64,000 nt of DNA, taken from Leptospira meyeri (GTDB taxonomy: Bacteria > Spirochaetota > Leptospiria > Leptospirales > Leptospiraceae). Location of the stretch: positions 682,001 to 746,000 of the forward strand of contig NZ_SORO01000001.1 in the NCBI RefSeq assembly GCF_004368965.1, written 5' to 3'. The notes under the pieces were generated by a model. It was not told the origin of the DNA, searched no databases, and saw only the letters and a list, made by a program, of their open reading frames with translations. Position numbers and translations under genes: made by a program. Of this stretch, positions 26,940-36,907 are shown piece after piece; the stretch's first letter is position 1; every line of letters begins with the position of its first letter.

Positions 26940-27422
26940 TTAGAAATAGGGATTTTTTTTCACCGGTGGAAGAGAGGCAGACATTTGTTTGTAAATCTCT
27001 TCCGCAAGTCCCATCGATTCGTTTTGAGAAATATTTTTAGCATACTCATCATAAAGCATATCTTCAAAAATCTCTTCTGCATAACCACCATCGATCATTT
27101 TCTCTTTGTGAATTGTGTTTTTCATTTCTTTGAGCATCATCTTCACAAAAACAGATTCAAATTCCACGGATGCGTCATAAAGTTTTTTGCGATAAGGATC
27201 TTCTTTGATCTCCTCACGAATGTTTTGCGGAACTCGGAGGGATGAGGAACTCACCTTTCCCATAATTTCTTCATGAGTTTCGAGTAAGTTTTGAAAATCC
27301 GACACACCGTCTTTTTTAGGTGGTTTCATTTCATCCGAATAGGATTTCACCCGGCTTAGGATAGATTCGTCCAGGGAACGGCTCAGGCGATTCGAATAGT
27401 CTTGGATTTTATGAATGTCCAT
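26940..27422 (-). CDS. flgJ: FlgJ-type rod-binding protein (no muramidase domain)
   Basis: The 160 residues correspond to the rod-cap half of FlgJ: KLYDASVEFESVFVKMMLKEMKNT is the conserved helix, and the MIDGGYAEEIFEDMLYDEYA region follows as in other FlgJ N-terminal domains. The C-terminal lysozyme-like domain of enterobacterial FlgJ is absent, as is usual outside the gammaproteobacteria. It ends the flagellar part of the long minus-strand run, and the terminator at 26875 follows. Confidence 0.82.
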   Translation of the reverse strand: MDIHKIQDYSNRLSRSLDESILSRVKSYSDEMKPPKKDGVSDFQNLLETHEEIMGKVSSSSLRVPQNIREEIKEDPYRKKLYDASVEFESVFVKMMLKEMKNTIHKEKMIDGGYAEEIFEDMLYDEYAKNISQNESMGLAEEIYKQMSASLPPVKKNPYF

Positions 27423-27457
27423 ATTATGTCTACTAAATCTATCGGCAGATTACCAAA

Positions 27458-28603
27458 TTACTGAATCACAAGTTCCGCTTTTAAGGCCCCTTGTTTCTTT
27501 AAGGCCTCCAAAATGGAGATAATGTCCCGGGTGGAAGCTCCCACCTTGTTCAGAGCACCCACCACATCCGAAACTTGTGTAGTTTCTTTTAAAACAAAAA
27601 CAGATTCTCCTTTGCCTTCCTCTTGGATGGGAAAAAAATACCGAGCCTTGTCTCTACTAGCAATTTGAATGGAGAGTCCTTGTTGGGATATGGCCACTTC
27701 ATCGATAGCGATATTGGCCCCCATCACAATGGTTCCCGTTCTTTCGTTGATCACCACGCGAGCCACCGGTGAAGAATTTACTGTTAGGTTTTCTAACTTA
27801 GCAAGAAAGGCCAAATCGAGTTTGGGTTCTCCTGCTGCCATTTCCCCACTAGGATTTTGGCCGGAATTTTTTAGTGGCAAGGGAACAAGGACTTCGGTCG
27901 GAGAAACCACTTCTGGAACCACAGCAAGTTCCGCAGTAATGGCATCCACTATCGCACCCATCGTGGTATAATCTTTTTCTAGAAGTGTGAGTTTCACCGA
28001 TTTAGTCACAGGGGCATTGGGAACCGATTTTTCTAAAATGGCACCCATAGGAACAAGCGCTGTATTGGATCCTGATTTTTTATCAGCCCCACCTCGTTTT
28101 TTCTCTTTTCCACCAAACGCAAGTACGCCGGAAGCAACGGCAATCGTTTCTCCATTCCCTGCTTTTAAAGGAGATTGTAAAAGCACTCCTCCTTCAAGAG
28201 AACGTGCATCACCGAGGGAAGAAACCAAAACATCAATTTTATCCCCCTCCTTTAGGTTGACAGGAACATTGGCAGTGATGAGAACGGAAGCTGTATTTTT
28301 GGCATCTCTTAGGTTCTTTTTGGTATTTACACCAAGACCAGCTAAATAATTTTGTAAAGCCTCTTCGGTGAGTGGGTTTTTTGTATCCCCTGTGCCATTC
28401 AGACCCACCACCAGACCAAATCCAGTGAGTTGGTTTTCACGAACCGCATCAATGCGCACCAAATCTTTTAGTCTCGTTTCTACTGCAAAACTGGGGAGAG
28501 TGGCAAAAAGGAAAATTATAAGTGCGAAAAAGAGATTTCCTAAAAATCGAAAATCTTCTTCTTTGAACTCTAGGTTTGATATATTTCGATTCAAAACAGT
28601 CAT
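27458..28603 (-). CDS. flgI: Flagellar P-ring protein FlgI
   Basis: FlgI forms the periplasmic P ring around the flagellar rod in other bacteria. The family is clear from VRIDAVRENQLTGFGLVVG, GLNGTGDTKN, TASVLITANVP, and RVVINERTGTIVMG. The signal peptide (hydrophobic FFALIIFLFATLPSFA) is preceded by a 24-residue charged leader. ATG 28603 is used; a GTG at 28609 is two codons upstream. It follows flgH without a gap. In a spirochete the rod does not cross the outer membrane, so its ring role needs care (see findings). Confidence 0.92.
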   Translation of the reverse strand: MTVLNRNISNLEFKEEDFRFLGNLFFALIIFLFATLPSFAVETRLKDLVRIDAVRENQLTGFGLVVGLNGTGDTKNPLTEEALQNYLAGLGVNTKKNLRDAKNTASVLITANVPVNLKEGDKIDVLVSSLGDARSLEGGVLLQSPLKAGNGETIAVASGVLAFGGKEKKRGGADKKSGSNTALVPMGAILEKSVPNAPVTKSVKLTLLEKDYTTMGAIVDAITAELAVVPEVVSPTEVLVPLPLKNSGQNPSGEMAAGEPKLDLAFLAKLENLTVNSSPVARVVINERTGTIVMGANIAIDEVAISQQGLSIQIASRDKARYFFPIQEEGKGESVFVLKETTQVSDVVGALNKVGASTRDIISILEALKKQGALKAELVIQ

Positions 28604-28609
28604 TGCCAC

Positions 28610-29395
28610 TTACTCACTTTCACCTAAGAGTCGTTTGATATTCTTTAAAATGATTTCTTGTTTTTCTTGTTCAGATAGTTCTGCTTTTTCAGTTACAGTT
28701 CCATCGGGATTTGTGATTCTTTTCATTTGGACATTGGGATTCGTTAGTTCTTTTGGATTTAGAGTTCCTTGGTATTCCACTCTTAGGTTTGCAATCAAAT
28801 CACTCGAAATAAAACGATTTTTGTCCAAATCTTCTGGAGAAATTGTACCGGACAAACGAAGGTTAATTCTTTCTTCTGATAAATTAAAAACCTTACTTCC
28901 TTCCAGTTCCAAGTTTCCTGTTCCAGGATCGATGCCAGTAACAAGAACTGCCATGACTCCCACAACTTTTCCTTGGGATTTCGATTTTCCTACTTTCGAT
29001 CTCATATATGTGGAATTCGAGTTATAAGCAGGAAGGTCAGGAACTAACTTTTTATCGGGAACGGTTTTGATATCATTATCAAAAGTAGCTTTGTATTCAG
29101 ACTCATATTCCACACGAAGTCCGTTTTTTAAAACCACCTTTACCACAGTTCCTGGTTGTATGGTTTTGGGATAAGAATAAGGATCTTTGTCTTTCCAAAG
29201 AGAATCCGCAGCCAAAAGAGAAAAATCGGAAAAGAAAATAGATACGACAAATACCAAGAGATAAGAGAGGGAAATCGACAGAATATTTTTTACTGTATCT
29301 TCCGACGCACCAATGGATTCCAAATCCAAATGCAAACACTCTTGTCGAATCAAACTGGAATGATTATTTTGTATGGAATTTTGATTCTTCATCAT
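28610..29395 (-). CDS. flgH: Flagellar L-ring protein FlgH, without lipobox
   Basis: The core matches FlgH: GNLELEGSKVFNLSEERINL and LSGTISPEDLDKNRFISSD, then ANLRVEYQG. Typical FlgH is an outer-membrane lipoprotein with a cysteine at the signal cleavage site. Here the signal (ILSISLSYLLVFVVSIFF) ends in SDFSLLAADS with no cysteine, so it should be a soluble periplasmic protein. About 36 residues precede the signal if ATG 29395 is the start; TTG codons near 29330 would shorten this. The tail (SEQEKQEIILKNIKRLL) is charged. It lies between flgA and flgI. Confidence 0.88.
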   Translation of the reverse strand: MMKNQNSIQNNHSSLIRQECLHLDLESIGASEDTVKNILSISLSYLLVFVVSIFFSDFSLLAADSLWKDKDPYSYPKTIQPGTVVKVVLKNGLRVEYESEYKATFDNDIKTVPDKKLVPDLPAYNSNSTYMRSKVGKSKSQGKVVGVMAVLVTGIDPGTGNLELEGSKVFNLSEERINLRLSGTISPEDLDKNRFISSDLIANLRVEYQGTLNPKELTNPNVQMKRITNPDGTVTEKAELSEQEKQEIILKNIKRLLGESE

Positions 29396-29407
29396 CGTGT
29401 ATCGACC

Positions 29408-30358
29408 CTAAATTTCTGCAAAAAGGCAGATCCCTTCATTTTGGACTCTAGCTCTTATGATTTTTTGAGAAATCAGATTGAGGACAGGGATTTCATCGCC
29501 ACGATTTCCTGAGGCAAGTGCTCTTGTTTTAATTTTTAATAAAAGATTTCCTGTCGTATACACAAGCTGAACCTCTTGTCCCCTTTCAATGGTGTGAAGG
29601 GTACGGACTTGTTTTTTTTCAATGGTCATGTCACTAAGAAAAGCATTCAGAGCAGTTTTCCCAACAGGACTTTCTTCCACATACTCGCGGTTATGGTCTG
29701 CTGTAAAAAAAGAACGGATTTCTACATCTTTCTCAGTTAACACTGTTTTTGCCGGGATTTCTCTCGTAGTAAAATAAGCGTTTTTCTTTTCTTCAATTAA
29801 GAAAGGAACAGATTCCGAATGAACCAACTTTCCATCAAAATAATAATCCAAGGGAAAAAGGCGTTTCCCCGCATGGAGGGTACGACCAGTGTTACGCCAA
29901 ACAAGTTTGGTTCCTAAGATAGTGAGTAAAGAATCTTTTTCAGAACTCAACCGAAACAAATCTCCGTCTTCACCGATTGTTTGTTCCACAGATTCTTTTA
30001 AGTTTTGCCAAAGAGAACGTTCTAAATCTTTCTTTGAAATGAGAGTGGTTTTAGGAAGCAAAATCCCCTCTTTTCCCATTACTTCAAAAGAAACAGATTC
30101 TCCCGTCTCTGTTATTTCTTTCGCATAACGAGAATTTAAAACATCCACCAATTGTTCCGGTGTCAAAACTTTGGGTGATTGTAAATTATGAAATAGTACC
30201 GGGTTCCAATTTCCTTTCCAGTTGGTAAAATCTGACAAACGAACTTCCCCTCCACCCACAATGGTTTTGGGTTTTAGGTAAAGCCGAAAATCTTTTTCCT
30301 TTGCCAAAACAGGCAAAGATAGAACCAAACTAAAAAAGATAAGGAACCAAACTCTCAT
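29408..30358 (-). CDS. flgA: Flagellar basal-body P-ring assembly chaperone FlgA
   Basis: FlgA is a periplasmic chaperone for FlgI. The protein has a signal peptide (MRVWFLIFFSLVLSLPVLA) and a C-terminal SAF domain: TREIPAKTVLTEKDVEIRSFF and IERGQEVQLVYTTGNLLLKIKTRAL are its two halves. The middle region is variable, as in other FlgA proteins. Its ATG overlaps the flgG stop by one base (TAATG), and flgH begins 12 bases after it. Confidence 0.85.
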   Translation of the reverse strand: MRVWFLIFFSLVLSLPVLAKEKDFRLYLKPKTIVGGGEVRLSDFTNWKGNWNPVLFHNLQSPKVLTPEQLVDVLNSRYAKEITETGESVSFEVMGKEGILLPKTTLISKKDLERSLWQNLKESVEQTIGEDGDLFRLSSEKDSLLTILGTKLVWRNTGRTLHAGKRLFPLDYYFDGKLVHSESVPFLIEEKKNAYFTTREIPAKTVLTEKDVEIRSFFTADHNREYVEESPVGKTALNAFLSDMTIEKKQVRTLHTIERGQEVQLVYTTGNLLLKIKTRALASGNRGDEIPVLNLISQKIIRARVQNEGICLFAEI

Positions 30359-31155
30359 TAACGTTTCAAACCAATTGCCGTTGAAAGCATGTTATCCGAT
30401 GTTTGGATGGTTTTGGAATTGGATTCGTAAGCTCTTTGTGCCACAATCATATTCACCATCTCTTCTACGATTTTAACGTTACTCATTTCTAAAAACCCTT
30501 GTAAGACACTTCCGTATCCTTCTTGCGAAGGCATCCCTGGAATTTCAGGACCAGATGCGACCGTTTCTCGAAATAAGTTTTTACCAACGGCTTGGAGACC
30601 CGCTGGGTTCACAAATCGGTAAAGTTCCAATTGTCCAATGGTGGTTGGACGGATATCGTTTCCGATTTTTACTGTTACTTCTCCCTCTTCAGAAACCATT
30701 AAAGTATTGAGGATGGCATTCTCTGGTAAGATGATAGGCGGTTCGAGTAAATAACCGTTAGAAGTAACCACTTGTTGGTTGGAATCAATTTTATAGGATC
30801 CGTCTCGTGAATAAGAGAAGGTTCCGTCGGGCATTTGGATTTTGAAAAATGCCATCTCACCGGTAAGGGCAAGGTCTAGTTTGTTTCCAGTAGCTTGGAA
30901 AGACCCAATTTCGAATAACTTTTGTGTGGCGGCAACTTTTACGCCATGACCCACATTCACGCCAGTAGGAATTTCGGAAACAGAGGTGGCTGGAGTTCCC
31001 GCAAGCACTTGGTGTTGGTAAACTAAATCTTCAAAGTCCACACGGTTCTTTTTAAAACCAGTGGTGTTTACGTTCGCAAGGTTATTGGCAACCGTATCAA
31101 TATGGAATTGTTGGGCAATCATCCCGGTAGCACCGGTCCAAAGGGATCGCATCAT
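30358..31155 (-). CDS. flgG: Flagellar distal rod protein FlgG
   Basis: The sequence has the complete rod signature MMRSLWTGATGMIAQQFHID with NNLANVNTTGFKKNRVDFEDL, and the C-terminus QGFLEMSNVKIVEEMVNMI...QRAYESNSKTIQ. At 265 residues it has the standard FlgG length (about 260). A ribosome site GAGGTGCC precedes ATG 31155. It heads the flagellar half of the run, 72 bases after dut. Confidence 0.93.
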   Translation of the reverse strand: MMRSLWTGATGMIAQQFHIDTVANNLANVNTTGFKKNRVDFEDLVYQHQVLAGTPATSVSEIPTGVNVGHGVKVAATQKLFEIGSFQATGNKLDLALTGEMAFFKIQMPDGTFSYSRDGSYKIDSNQQVVTSNGYLLEPPIILPENAILNTLMVSEEGEVTVKIGNDIRPTTIGQLELYRFVNPAGLQAVGKNLFRETVASGPEIPGMPSQEGYGSVLQGFLEMSNVKIVEEMVNMIVAQRAYESNSKTIQTSDNMLSTAIGLKR

Positions 31156-31227
31156 AAAAAGGCACCTCTACAGCTTTCTATCGGTAAAGCCCGAAAAAAG
31201 CTAAGTGTCTTTTTTTCTAATTATGTC

Positions 31228-31671
31228 TTATTTTCCAGTGCTCCCAAATCCTCCCGCTCCTCGTTCCGTGGGGATAAGTTCCGAAACAACCTGTATCGGC
31301 AGCTGCGAAACCGAGTGAAGGACCATTTGGGCAACCCTTGTCCCGGGCTCCAAAACAAAATCCACACCACTTATGTTTAGAAGTGGGATAAGAATTTCTC
31401 CTCTGTAATCCGAGTCGATGGTGCCAGGGGTATTTGGCATAATGATGGAATTCTTTGTAGAAAATCCGCTTCTTGGTCGAATTTGGCCTTCATACCCTTC
31501 GGGAATACTCATCGCAAGACCTGTGGGAACAAATACCACTTTTCCATTTGGCAGGATTAGGTTTTCGGTGAGGCAAGCAGACAAATCCATCCCCGCCGAA
31601 CCAGAGGTTTTGTATTCAGGGAGAACCGCTCCCTCTCTTAAAATTTGAATGTGCAAATTCGGTTGGTTCAT
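31228..31671 (-). CDS. dut: Deoxyuridine 5'-triphosphate nucleotidohydrolase
   Basis: The trimeric dUTPase cuts dUTP to dUMP, keeping uracil out of DNA and feeding dTMP synthesis. All five motifs are visible: AGMDLSA, RPRSGFS, GTIDSDYRGEI, RVAQMV and the C-terminal ERGAGGFGSTG that closes over the active site. ATG 31671 gives the standard length of about 147 residues; an earlier in-frame TTG adds six. It sits between an M16 peptidase and flgG. Confidence 0.95.
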   Translation of the reverse strand: MNQPNLHIQILREGAVLPEYKTSGSAGMDLSACLTENLILPNGKVVFVPTGLAMSIPEGYEGQIRPRSGFSTKNSIIMPNTPGTIDSDYRGEILIPLLNISGVDFVLEPGTRVAQMVLHSVSQLPIQVVSELIPTERGAGGFGSTGK

Positions 31672-31712
31672 TTTTATCCTTAAAAACAAATTCTATGCGG
31701 CAATTAATCTCT

Positions 31713-32999
31713 TCAAAAACCAAACTGGACCGGGATTTTGGCAAATTGACTCTCTGACATATCTCCCACGCAAGATAAGTGAACTTTCTTTAAATCAAAC
31801 AATTGTTTTGCAGTTTCATTAATTTCATCCAAGGTAACTGATTTGATCGATTTCATTCGGTCTTCCAATGAAAAATACTTACCATAATAAATTTCTTGAA
31901 GGCCAATATTATTCATTCGGTTTTCGGGAAGTTCGTACCCGATGGCAATGGAACCCATTTGGTTGGATTTTGCATCAGCCAGTTCCGATTTAGAAAAACC
32001 ATTTTTAGAAATACTTTCCAATTCTTTTAGAATGAGTTCCACACAGCGTGCTGCTTTTTCTTTGGAAGTCGCAGAGGAGATAGAAAAAAGTCCTGTTGTT
32101 TTGTAATAAGAAGGAAAACTATAAATGCTATAACATAACCCTTCTTTTTCTCTGATGTTTTGAAAAAGCCGCGAAGCCATACCTCCCCCAAGAATTGTGG
32201 AGATAAGTTGGGTGACAGTCACTGTTCGGTAATCTCTTTTGTTTCCATTCACACCAAGCATAATATGAAACTGCTCGATTTTACGGCGTTCTAAATGCTT
32301 CGAATAACTTTTTTTAGGTGCTGGAATGATAAGCTCAGTGGGATTTTTGCCTTTAGGATTTTCAAAATAAAAATATTTATTGGTTAGGTCTAAAATTTTT
32401 TCCCAGGTGAAATTTCCGGAAACGGAAATCACCATATTTTTGGGGAAATAATGTTTTTCAAAAAATGTTCGGATGGATTTTTCACTGACCCCTGTGACTG
32501 ATTTTTTAGTTCCAATAATATCACGACCGTAAGGTGACTTCCCAAAGATATTACGAAAGTAATAATCATAAACAAAATCATCGGGTGCGTCCTCATAAGA
32601 ACGCATCTCTTCCATAATGACACCTTTTTCCGTTTGGATGTCTTCTTTTCGAAAAAGAGGACGAAATAACATGTCGGAAAGAATATCGAACGCAAGTTCC
32701 GCTTGGTCTTTGATTGCAACTACATAATACTGAGTGTACTCACGACCAGTAGAACCATTTAAGATTCCTCCGACTCGTTCAATCGATTCAGCAATTTCTT
32801 TACTCGTTCTACGCTCTGTATCCTTAAAGAGCATATGCTCTAAAAAGTGAAAGTATCCGTGTTCAGCATTAGTTTCGGCAAGACTGCCCTGTTTCAAAAA
32901 AACACCCACCCCCATAGAGGATGCGTGTTTCATAGGTTGAAAGAGAACCGTTAACCCATTGGGTAAAACAGTTCGTTTGCATTCGATGACGGATGCCAT
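31713..32999 (-). CDS. M16 family zinc peptidase (processing-peptidase-like)
   Basis: The inverted zinc motif is HFLEH near residue 52 with the distal glutamate in EKGVIMEEMRSYEDAPDD near residue 125. The second, non-catalytic half contains GGGMASRLFQNIREKEGLCY, the glycine/Arg-Tyr region that binds substrate in one-chain M16B enzymes. At 428 residues it is a single M16 pair. Such proteins clear or process peptides and often follow pnp in bacterial genomes. ATG 32999 follows a GGGGGGAG site. Confidence 0.9.
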   Translation of the reverse strand: MASVIECKRTVLPNGLTVLFQPMKHASSMGVGVFLKQGSLAETNAEHGYFHFLEHMLFKDTERRTSKEIAESIERVGGILNGSTGREYTQYYVVAIKDQAELAFDILSDMLFRPLFRKEDIQTEKGVIMEEMRSYEDAPDDFVYDYYFRNIFGKSPYGRDIIGTKKSVTGVSEKSIRTFFEKHYFPKNMVISVSGNFTWEKILDLTNKYFYFENPKGKNPTELIIPAPKKSYSKHLERRKIEQFHIMLGVNGNKRDYRTVTVTQLISTILGGGMASRLFQNIREKEGLCYSIYSFPSYYKTTGLFSISSATSKEKAARCVELILKELESISKNGFSKSELADAKSNQMGSIAIGYELPENRMNNIGLQEIYYGKYFSLEDRMKSIKSVTLDEINETAKQLFDLKKVHLSCVGDMSESQFAKIPVQFGF

Positions 33000-33036
33000 T
33001 GGTTTTACTCCCCCCAAACAGCCGTTTGGGGACTGT

Positions 33037-35127
33037 TTAGTTGTCTAAAAGAACATCCTTACGGGAAAGGTCGATTTTTCCCATTTTATCAACGGAAATC
33101 ACCTTAACTTGGATTTTGTCCCCTTCAGAAACAATATCACGAACCGATTGTACTCGTTTCACATCTAGTTTAGAGATATGGCAGAGTCCCTCTTTACCAG
33201 GAAGGATTTCTACAAAAGCACCAAAGTCAGCAATTCGTTTGATGACACCATCGTAGATTTTTCCTACTTCGATTTCTTCAAAGATCCCATCGATCATTGC
33301 GATGGCTTTTGCCTTAGACTCTTCACTTGGAGAAGCAATGGTTACTTTACCTGTGTCATCGACAGAAATTTCAGAACCGGACTGTTCGATGATCGCACGG
33401 ATCATTTTCCCACCAGGGCCAATGAGTTCGCCAATACGATCTTTTGGAATTTGTTTCTGAGTGATGCGAGGTGCATTTAGGCTCAAATTACCTTTCACAG
33501 AAGAAATGGCTTTGTTCATTTCGCCAAGGATGTGGTCACGACCCACTTCTGCTTGTTCGATCGCTTTTTGTAAAACTTCCAAACCAAGTCCATTGACCTT
33601 TAAATCCATTTGGAAAGCAGTGATCCCTTTTTTGGTTCCTGCGAGTTTGAAATCCATATCCCCAAAATGATCTTCGATTCCTGCGATGTCAGAAAGTACC
33701 GCAAAACGGCCTTTTTCATCACTAAATAGTCCCATCGCAATTCCGGAAACTGGACCAGAAATCGGAACTCCCCCAGCCATAAGGGCCAAGGTTCCCGAAC
33801 AAACAGAGGCCATCGAAGAAGATCCATTGGATTCTAAAATTTCAGAAACAAGCCTAATCACATAAGGAAAGTCAGTTTGCGATGGAAGGACTTTTTTAAT
33901 CGCACGTTCTGCGAGATTTCCGTGACCAATTTCACGTCTTCCAGGACCTGAGTTACGACGAACTTCCCCAACAGAAAAAGCTGGGAAATTATAGTGCAAC
34001 ATAAAGTTCTTCTCTTTCGAACCTTCCAAAGTTTCATATCTTTGGTTGTCGGAAGTGGTTCCAAGAGTCATCACCCCAAGGGACTGAGTTTGCCCTCTAG
34101 TGAAAACTGCCGATCCATGTGGTCCAGGAAGTACATCAATTTCGCAAGAAATTTGACGAATTTCGTTTGTTTTACGACCATCAAAACGAATTCCTTCGCC
34201 AAGCACTAGTTCGCGAACCACTTCATATTCTAATTCATGTAGGAAATGTTTGATATCTTTCGATTTGTCTTCTGGAGCGAGTAGAGTTTTAAAATGTTCT
34301 ACTGTTTCTTTATTAATCGCTTTTATGTCATCGTTACGTTTTGCTTTGTCTGCATTTTTGTTAGCAGCAGTTAAACGGTCAAAAGCGAACTCACGAATTT
34401 TTGCATGAAGTTCTTTGTCAGGAGCTTTTAAGACTACTTCCTTTTTTACGGTTCCGTTTTTCTTAGCTAATTCTTCTTGCATCGCTACAGCGATTTTCAG
34501 TTGTTCTTGTGCAAAACGCAGAGCCGCCATCATATCTTCTTTGGAGATTTCATTTGCTTCCCCTTCGATCATAACGATTGCATCTTTCGTTCCCGCTACT
34601 ACCAAATCCAAATCTGATTTTGTAATTTCTTCGTTCGTAGGGTTAAGAACAAATTCTCCACCAATACGACCGATACGAGCACCTGCAATCGGGCCAGCGA
34701 AAGGAATGGAAGAAACAGAAAGAGCCGCCGAAGCTGCGTTAATCGCATGGCCTTGGACAGATACTTGTTTGTCTGCTGATAGAACTTGAACGAGGAGTTG
34801 TACTTCCGAGAAGTATCCTTCTGGGAACATAGGGCGAATGGGACGATCCAGAATTCGGGAAAGTAATACTTCGTGTTCTGCTGGTTTTGCTTCACGTTTG
34901 AAGTAACCACCAGGAAAACGTCCTACGGAATAGGCTTTCTCCGTGTATTCACAAGTAAGTGGGAAAAAATCTTGTCCTTCTTTTGGTTCGTCAGCAGCAC
35001 AAACAGTGGCAAGGAGAACCAAATTTCCGGTTTTGTATACAACCGACCCGTGAGCTTGTTTCGCCCACTTGCCGGTCTCAATGGTGATAGAGTCTCTACC
35101 CCAAGAACCAGTAAACTCTGTAGCCAT
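33037..35127 (-). CDS. pnp: Polyribonucleotide nucleotidyltransferase (PNPase)
   Basis: PNPase degrades RNA from the 3' end by phosphorolysis in the RNA decay machine. Domains run in the usual order: first RNase PH domain (residues 15-145), helical domain, second RNase PH domain with the catalytic region [20 protein letters not shown] near residue 480, a KH domain with [11 protein letters not shown] near 560, and an S1 domain with [19 protein letters not shown] near 635. Length of 696 is standard. It lies five bases after rpsO, the common rpsO-pnp order, where PNPase normally autoregulates the message. Confidence 0.97.
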   Translation of the reverse strand: MATEFTGSWGRDSITIETGKWAKQAHGSVVYKTGNLVLLATVCAADEPKEGQDFFPLTCEYTEKAYSVGRFPGGYFKREAKPAEHEVLLSRILDRPIRPMFPEGYFSEVQLLVQVLSADKQVSVQGHAINAASAALSVSSIPFAGPIAGARIGRIGGEFVLNPTNEEITKSDLDLVVAGTKDAIVMIEGEANEISKEDMMAALRFAQEQLKIAVAMQEELAKKNGTVKKEVVLKAPDKELHAKIREFAFDRLTAANKNADKAKRNDDIKAINKETVEHFKTLLAPEDKSKDIKHFLHELEYEVVRELVLGEGIRFDGRKTNEIRQISCEIDVLPGPHGSAVFTRGQTQSLGVMTLGTTSDNQRYETLEGSKEKNFMLHYNFPAFSVGEVRRNSGPGRREIGHGNLAERAIKKVLPSQTDFPYVIRLVSEILESNGSSSMASVCSGTLALMAGGVPISGPVSGIAMGLFSDEKGRFAVLSDIAGIEDHFGDMDFKLAGTKKGITAFQMDLKVNGLGLEVLQKAIEQAEVGRDHILGEMNKAISSVKGNLSLNAPRITQKQIPKDRIGELIGPGGKMIRAIIEQSGSEISVDDTGKVTIASPSEESKAKAIAMIDGIFEEIEVGKIYDGVIKRIADFGAFVEILPGKEGLCHISKLDVKRVQSVRDIVSEGDKIQVKVISVDKMGKIDLSRKDVLLDN

Positions 35128-35132
35128 AGGAA

Positions 35133-35399
35133 TTACTTCCTAAGGCCGAGTTTTTCAATCAGCTTTTTATAACTTTCTACGTTGGATCTTTTCAAATATT
35201 CCAACAAACTCTTTCTCTGGTTCACCAATGCGATTAGACCGCGGCGAGAGTGAAAGTCCTTCTTGTTCGCTTTGAAATGCTCAGTAAGGTCTTTGATGCG
35301 AGAGTCGAGAAGAGCAATTTGTACTTCTGCAGAACCTGTGTCGTTTGGTTTGCTACCGAATGTAGCAATGATCTGCTGTTTTTGTTCTTTTGTGATCAT
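35133..35399 (-). CDS. rpsO: 30S ribosomal protein S15
   Basis: At 88 residues the protein has the family length and the conserved segments [32 protein letters not shown] and the C-terminal LGLRK. S15 is a primary binder of 16S rRNA helices 20-22. It sits between truB and pnp as in many bacteria. Confidence 0.98.
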   Translation of the reverse strand: MITKEQKQQIIATFGSKPNDTGSAEVQIALLDSRIKDLTEHFKANKKDFHSRRGLIALVNQRKSLLEYLKRSNVESYKKLIEKLGLRK

Positions 35400-35425
35400 A
35401 TTAGTGTCCAGATTTTAAGAAGGAC

Positions 35426-36355
35426 TCATTTAGAAAACATAATTTTTGCGGCAGGGTCAAAAAATACTTTTCTGTACCGGTAGGGAATGTGCTCCGGTTT
35501 CCCTTCATAATCACACCAGGCAAGAATGGTAGTTTCGTCAGCGTCCACGATATAAAACCCGTTTTCTACAGGAATCGGGAGTTTATTCCAAATATATCCC
35601 CCGTGGATGACAGCCTTTTTTTCCTCCGCATCCACGATCCTTACAGGAAGTGGGAACACCTCTTTCCAATTTTTTAGGTCTTTCGGGGAAATTTGGTCTA
35701 GGGTTTTCACTCCGTTCAAATGGAATTCGCCAATGGATTCCCGCACAAGCCTGCCAAGGGAAAGAGGGATTCCCCATTTTTCAGAAAGATCTAAAATGAT
35801 TTTTCGAATGTACGTCCCAGAACTCACATGAATCCGAAACGAAAATCCAAGTTCTGTCTGCAAAACATCTTCCACTTTGTAGATTGAAATGGGTCTTTCT
35901 TTTTCCTCTACTACGAGTCCCTCTCGAACCAGATCCGACTGGCGTTTCCCACCCACTTTTAGAGCCGAAATTTTGGGTGCTTTTTGGGAAGTAAGTGTTG
36001 TGAGTTGTGTTAGTTCTGCGAGCAATCGTTCTCTTGGAAATTCGGAGACAAAACGAGGAAAGAAGATTTCCCGATCGTCAACTTCCACTACCCCGTCGGG
36101 ATCCCCAGAATCGGTTTTTAGGCCGACCACAACTTCCGCAAAGTAAGACTTATCTTTTCCTAAAAACACTTGGGAAAAGGCAGTATAATCCCCACAAGGC
36201 AAAATGAGAAGGCCTTCGGCAAACCTGTCCAAGGTACCAGTATGGCCCACCGATTTCTGACCTAAGATCCGTTTGGTTTTTAGAACCAAATCGGAACTTG
36301 TGATTCCCGGTGTTTTGTAGACAAATAAAAAACCAGAATGATAGGGTTTAGACAT
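35426..36355 (-). CDS. truB: tRNA pseudouridine(55) synthase TruB
   Basis: TruB makes pseudouridine at position 55 of the T loop in tRNA. The catalytic aspartate lies in GHTGTLDRFAEGLLILPCG near residue 44, the YxxF-type segment in KSYFAEVVVGLKTDSGDPDG and the SSGTYIRKIILDLSEKWG motif near residue 185. The usual LDPFATG is LDRFAEG here, conservative around the aspartate. C-terminal 60 residues resemble the variable PUA-like tail. Confidence 0.95.
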   Translation of the reverse strand: MSKPYHSGFLFVYKTPGITSSDLVLKTKRILGQKSVGHTGTLDRFAEGLLILPCGDYTAFSQVFLGKDKSYFAEVVVGLKTDSGDPDGVVEVDDREIFFPRFVSEFPRERLLAELTQLTTLTSQKAPKISALKVGGKRQSDLVREGLVVEEKERPISIYKVEDVLQTELGFSFRIHVSSGTYIRKIILDLSEKWGIPLSLGRLVRESIGEFHLNGVKTLDQISPKDLKNWKEVFPLPVRIVDAEEKKAVIHGGYIWNKLPIPVENGFYIVDADETTILAWCDYEGKPEHIPYRYRKVFFDPAAKIMFSK

Positions 36356-36435
36356 AGGATAGAATCACCTAATCAAAGTGAGTTGTGATGAACATATTAC
36401 CACTCGAAGGAATAAATTCCTTCGTTTTCAATATT

Positions 36436-36897
36436 TTACTCTTCGTCCTCAGTATTACTAACTGCTTTCGTTTGGGATGGAGAATCCGTATCGGAGTCAT
36501 CACCTGCTTCTTCGGTTTCGGATTCTTCTGGGTGAAGTTCTTCAAATAAAGTTTTGGGAGCAGATTCATCAATGAGACGATTCACTTCCAAACTTTTGAT
36601 GTAATTGTTATCCCAGACAAAAGTAAATTTTGGATTGGTATGGAGGTGAAGATTTTTTCCCACAAGAGAGGAAAGAAAACCAGCACAAGAAACAAGTCCT
36701 TGTGTGAGTTTTTTTCTTTCATTGTTATTACAAAGAGCCGTGAAATAGACCTTCGCATATTGAAGGTCTTCACTGATCTCAATCCGATGGAAACTAGGTA
36801 AAAAGACTCTGGGGTCCTTTACCTTACCTTCCAAAATCGCTGTGGAGATAAGGCGAATGATCTCCGATTCGAGTTTTTTCATTCGAATGGGATTCAT
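36436..36897 (-). CDS. rbfA: Ribosome-binding factor A
   Basis: RbfA matures the 30S subunit, working near helix 1 of 16S rRNA. The KH-like fold is seen in MKKLESEIIRLISTAILEGKVKDPRV, then ISEDLQYAKVYFTAL and FVWDNNYIKSLEVNRLIDE. The final 40 residues are very acidic (EESETEEAGDDSDTDS), an extension not needed by the family core. It lies 10 bases after infB. The 80 bases to truB hold nothing clear. Confidence 0.92.
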   Translation of the reverse strand: MNPIRMKKLESEIIRLISTAILEGKVKDPRVFLPSFHRIEISEDLQYAKVYFTALCNNNERKKLTQGLVSCAGFLSSLVGKNLHLHTNPKFTFVWDNNYIKSLEVNRLIDESAPKTLFEELHPEESETEEAGDDSDTDSPSQTKAVSNTEDEE

Positions 36898-36907
36898 TTA
36901 AGCCGCC

